From Paenibacillus sp. JNUCC32 (lineage in GTDB: Bacteria; Bacillota; Bacilli; Paenibacillales; Paenibacillaceae): a DNA stretch of 64,000 nt. The stretch is taken from the NCBI RefSeq assembly GCF_014863545.1, contig NZ_CP062260.1, positions 3,286,001-3,350,000 on the forward strand. The letters run 5' to 3'. Shown piece by piece: positions 63,498 through 64,000 of this stretch (its first letter is position 1; each line of letters begins with the position of its first letter). Below the pieces are notes generated by a model. The model saw only the letters and a program-made list of their open reading frames with translations. It was not told the origin of the DNA and did no database searches. Made by a program: the position numbers and the translations under genes.

Positions 63498-64000
63498 TTA
63501 GACTAAAACGGGAAGCGCGCGAACCGGCTGACTGTTGCCGAACGTTTGCTTGCCTGCCGTGGAATGAGCCCAGTTAATCGCATTGGAGATCACTTTCAGC
63601 ACTTCGGGGTTGTAGTAGGTTGGATAGGTCTCATGCCCTGGACGGAAGTAAAAAATGTTCCCATGCCCGCGTTTGAATGTGCATCCGCTGCGGAACACTT
63701 CCCCGCCCTCGAAATTGCTGACGAATACCAGCTCATCGGGGGCCGGAATGTCAAAGAACTCCCCGTACATTTCCTCGTGCTCGATGATGATCGGTCCCGT
63801 AATTCCCGCCGCAATCGGATGCGTCGGATTCACGCTCCAAATAATTTCCTGTTCTCCTGCTTCGCGCCACTTCAAATCGCAGCTCGTGCCCATCAAAGCT
63901 TTGAACGGTTTGGAAAAATGTCCGGAATGGAGAACGATCAGTCCCATACCATCCTGCACGCGTTTTACGACCTTGCTTACGATTTCGTCACTTACCTGGT
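63498..64000 (-). CDS. ThuA-like (trehalose utilisation) protein, 5' end outside window
   Basis: The frame runs past the right edge; about 167 C-terminal residues are visible. ThuA/GATase1-like pieces are [66 protein letters not shown], and [24 protein letters not shown]. Relatives occur in sugar-utilisation operons and are thought to act on oxidised sugars; the reaction is unsettled. An internal GTG at 63959 is not the true start since upstream codons continue in frame. Confidence 0.88.
   Translation of the reverse strand, partial: QVSDEIVSKVVKRVQDGMGLIVLHSGHFSKPFKALMGTSCDLKWREAGEQEIIWSVNPTHPIAAGITGPIIIEHEEMYGEFFDIPAPDELVFVSNFEGGEVFRSGCTFKRGHGNIFYFRPGHETYPTYYNPEVLKVISNAINWAHSTAGKQTFGNSQPVRALPVLV

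Overview
The window looks like a chromosomal segment of a Gram-positive endospore former, most likely Paenibacillus or a close relative (inference). It has Spo0A, SpoIVB and a complete eight-gene spoIIIA operon. The gene order from yqhO through yqhP-yqhQ-yqhR-aroQ-pepP-efp-yqhV-spoIIIA-accBC-asp23-nusB-folD-xseAB-ispA-dxs-tlyA-argR-recN-spoIVB-spo0A is the Bacillus-type backbone. YesM/YesN-type two-component genes and stalk-domain (copper amine oxidase N-like) surface proteins are typical Paenibacillus additions. No rRNA, tRNA, CRISPR array, prophage or insertion sequence was recognised. Nearly all genes are on the minus strand; the exceptions are the cut regulator at the left edge, yqhQ-yqhP, fnr and a 52-codon gene.

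Layout. 0-0.75 kb: 5'-cut ArsR-type regulator. 1-9 kb: spo0A, spoIVB, recN, argR, an unknown membrane protein, tlyA, dxs. 9-16.5 kb: ispA, xseB, xseA, folD, nusB, an Asp23/AmaP/DUF2273 envelope-stress trio, accC, accB. 16.7-22.8 kb: spoIIIAH to spoIIIAA behind a good sigma-E-type promoter, and yqhV. 23-31.4 kb: lysC, efp, pepP, aroQ, yqhR, yqhQ, yqhP, yqhO, a GHL10 glycosidase. 31.5-39 kb: metal homeostasis (mntR; znuA-znuC-znuB-ccdA behind a promoter flanked by two Zur-box-like palindromes; zur-yidD) and metG with a methionine T-box leader. 39.2-42 kb: a 910-residue surface protein. 42.1-49.7 kb: six-gene sugar-uptake operon (binding protein, two permeases, YesM kinase, YesN regulator, NagZ-type GH3 enzyme). 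49.9-61.2 kb: anaerobic block pflB-pflA, adhE, fnr, nirB-nirD-nirC. 61.3-64 kb: an unknown protein, an HxlR-type regulator, a uracil-DNA glycosylase-like protein and a 5'-cut ThuA-like gene.

How the parts fit. The most coherent regulatory unit is the anaerobic block. The Fnr here carries the C-terminal cysteine pattern and the aspartate of Bacillus-type [4Fe-4S] Fnr. Seven TGTGA-N6-TCACA-like palindromes lie in its neighbourhood. In front of pflB, adhE and nirB, one palindrome is centred exactly 34.5 bp upstream of the last base of a -10 hexamer (position -41.5). In front of fnr itself it abuts the -10, which predicts autorepression. In the metal block, Zur, its apparent operators and the zinc importer are within 4 kb of each other, and a ccdA gene rides at the end of the importer operon.

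Start codons were chosen by ribosome-binding-site spacing, so several genes are shorter than their longest open frame and several start with TTG or GTG. Family assignments rest on recognisable motifs and gene order; no database search was run.
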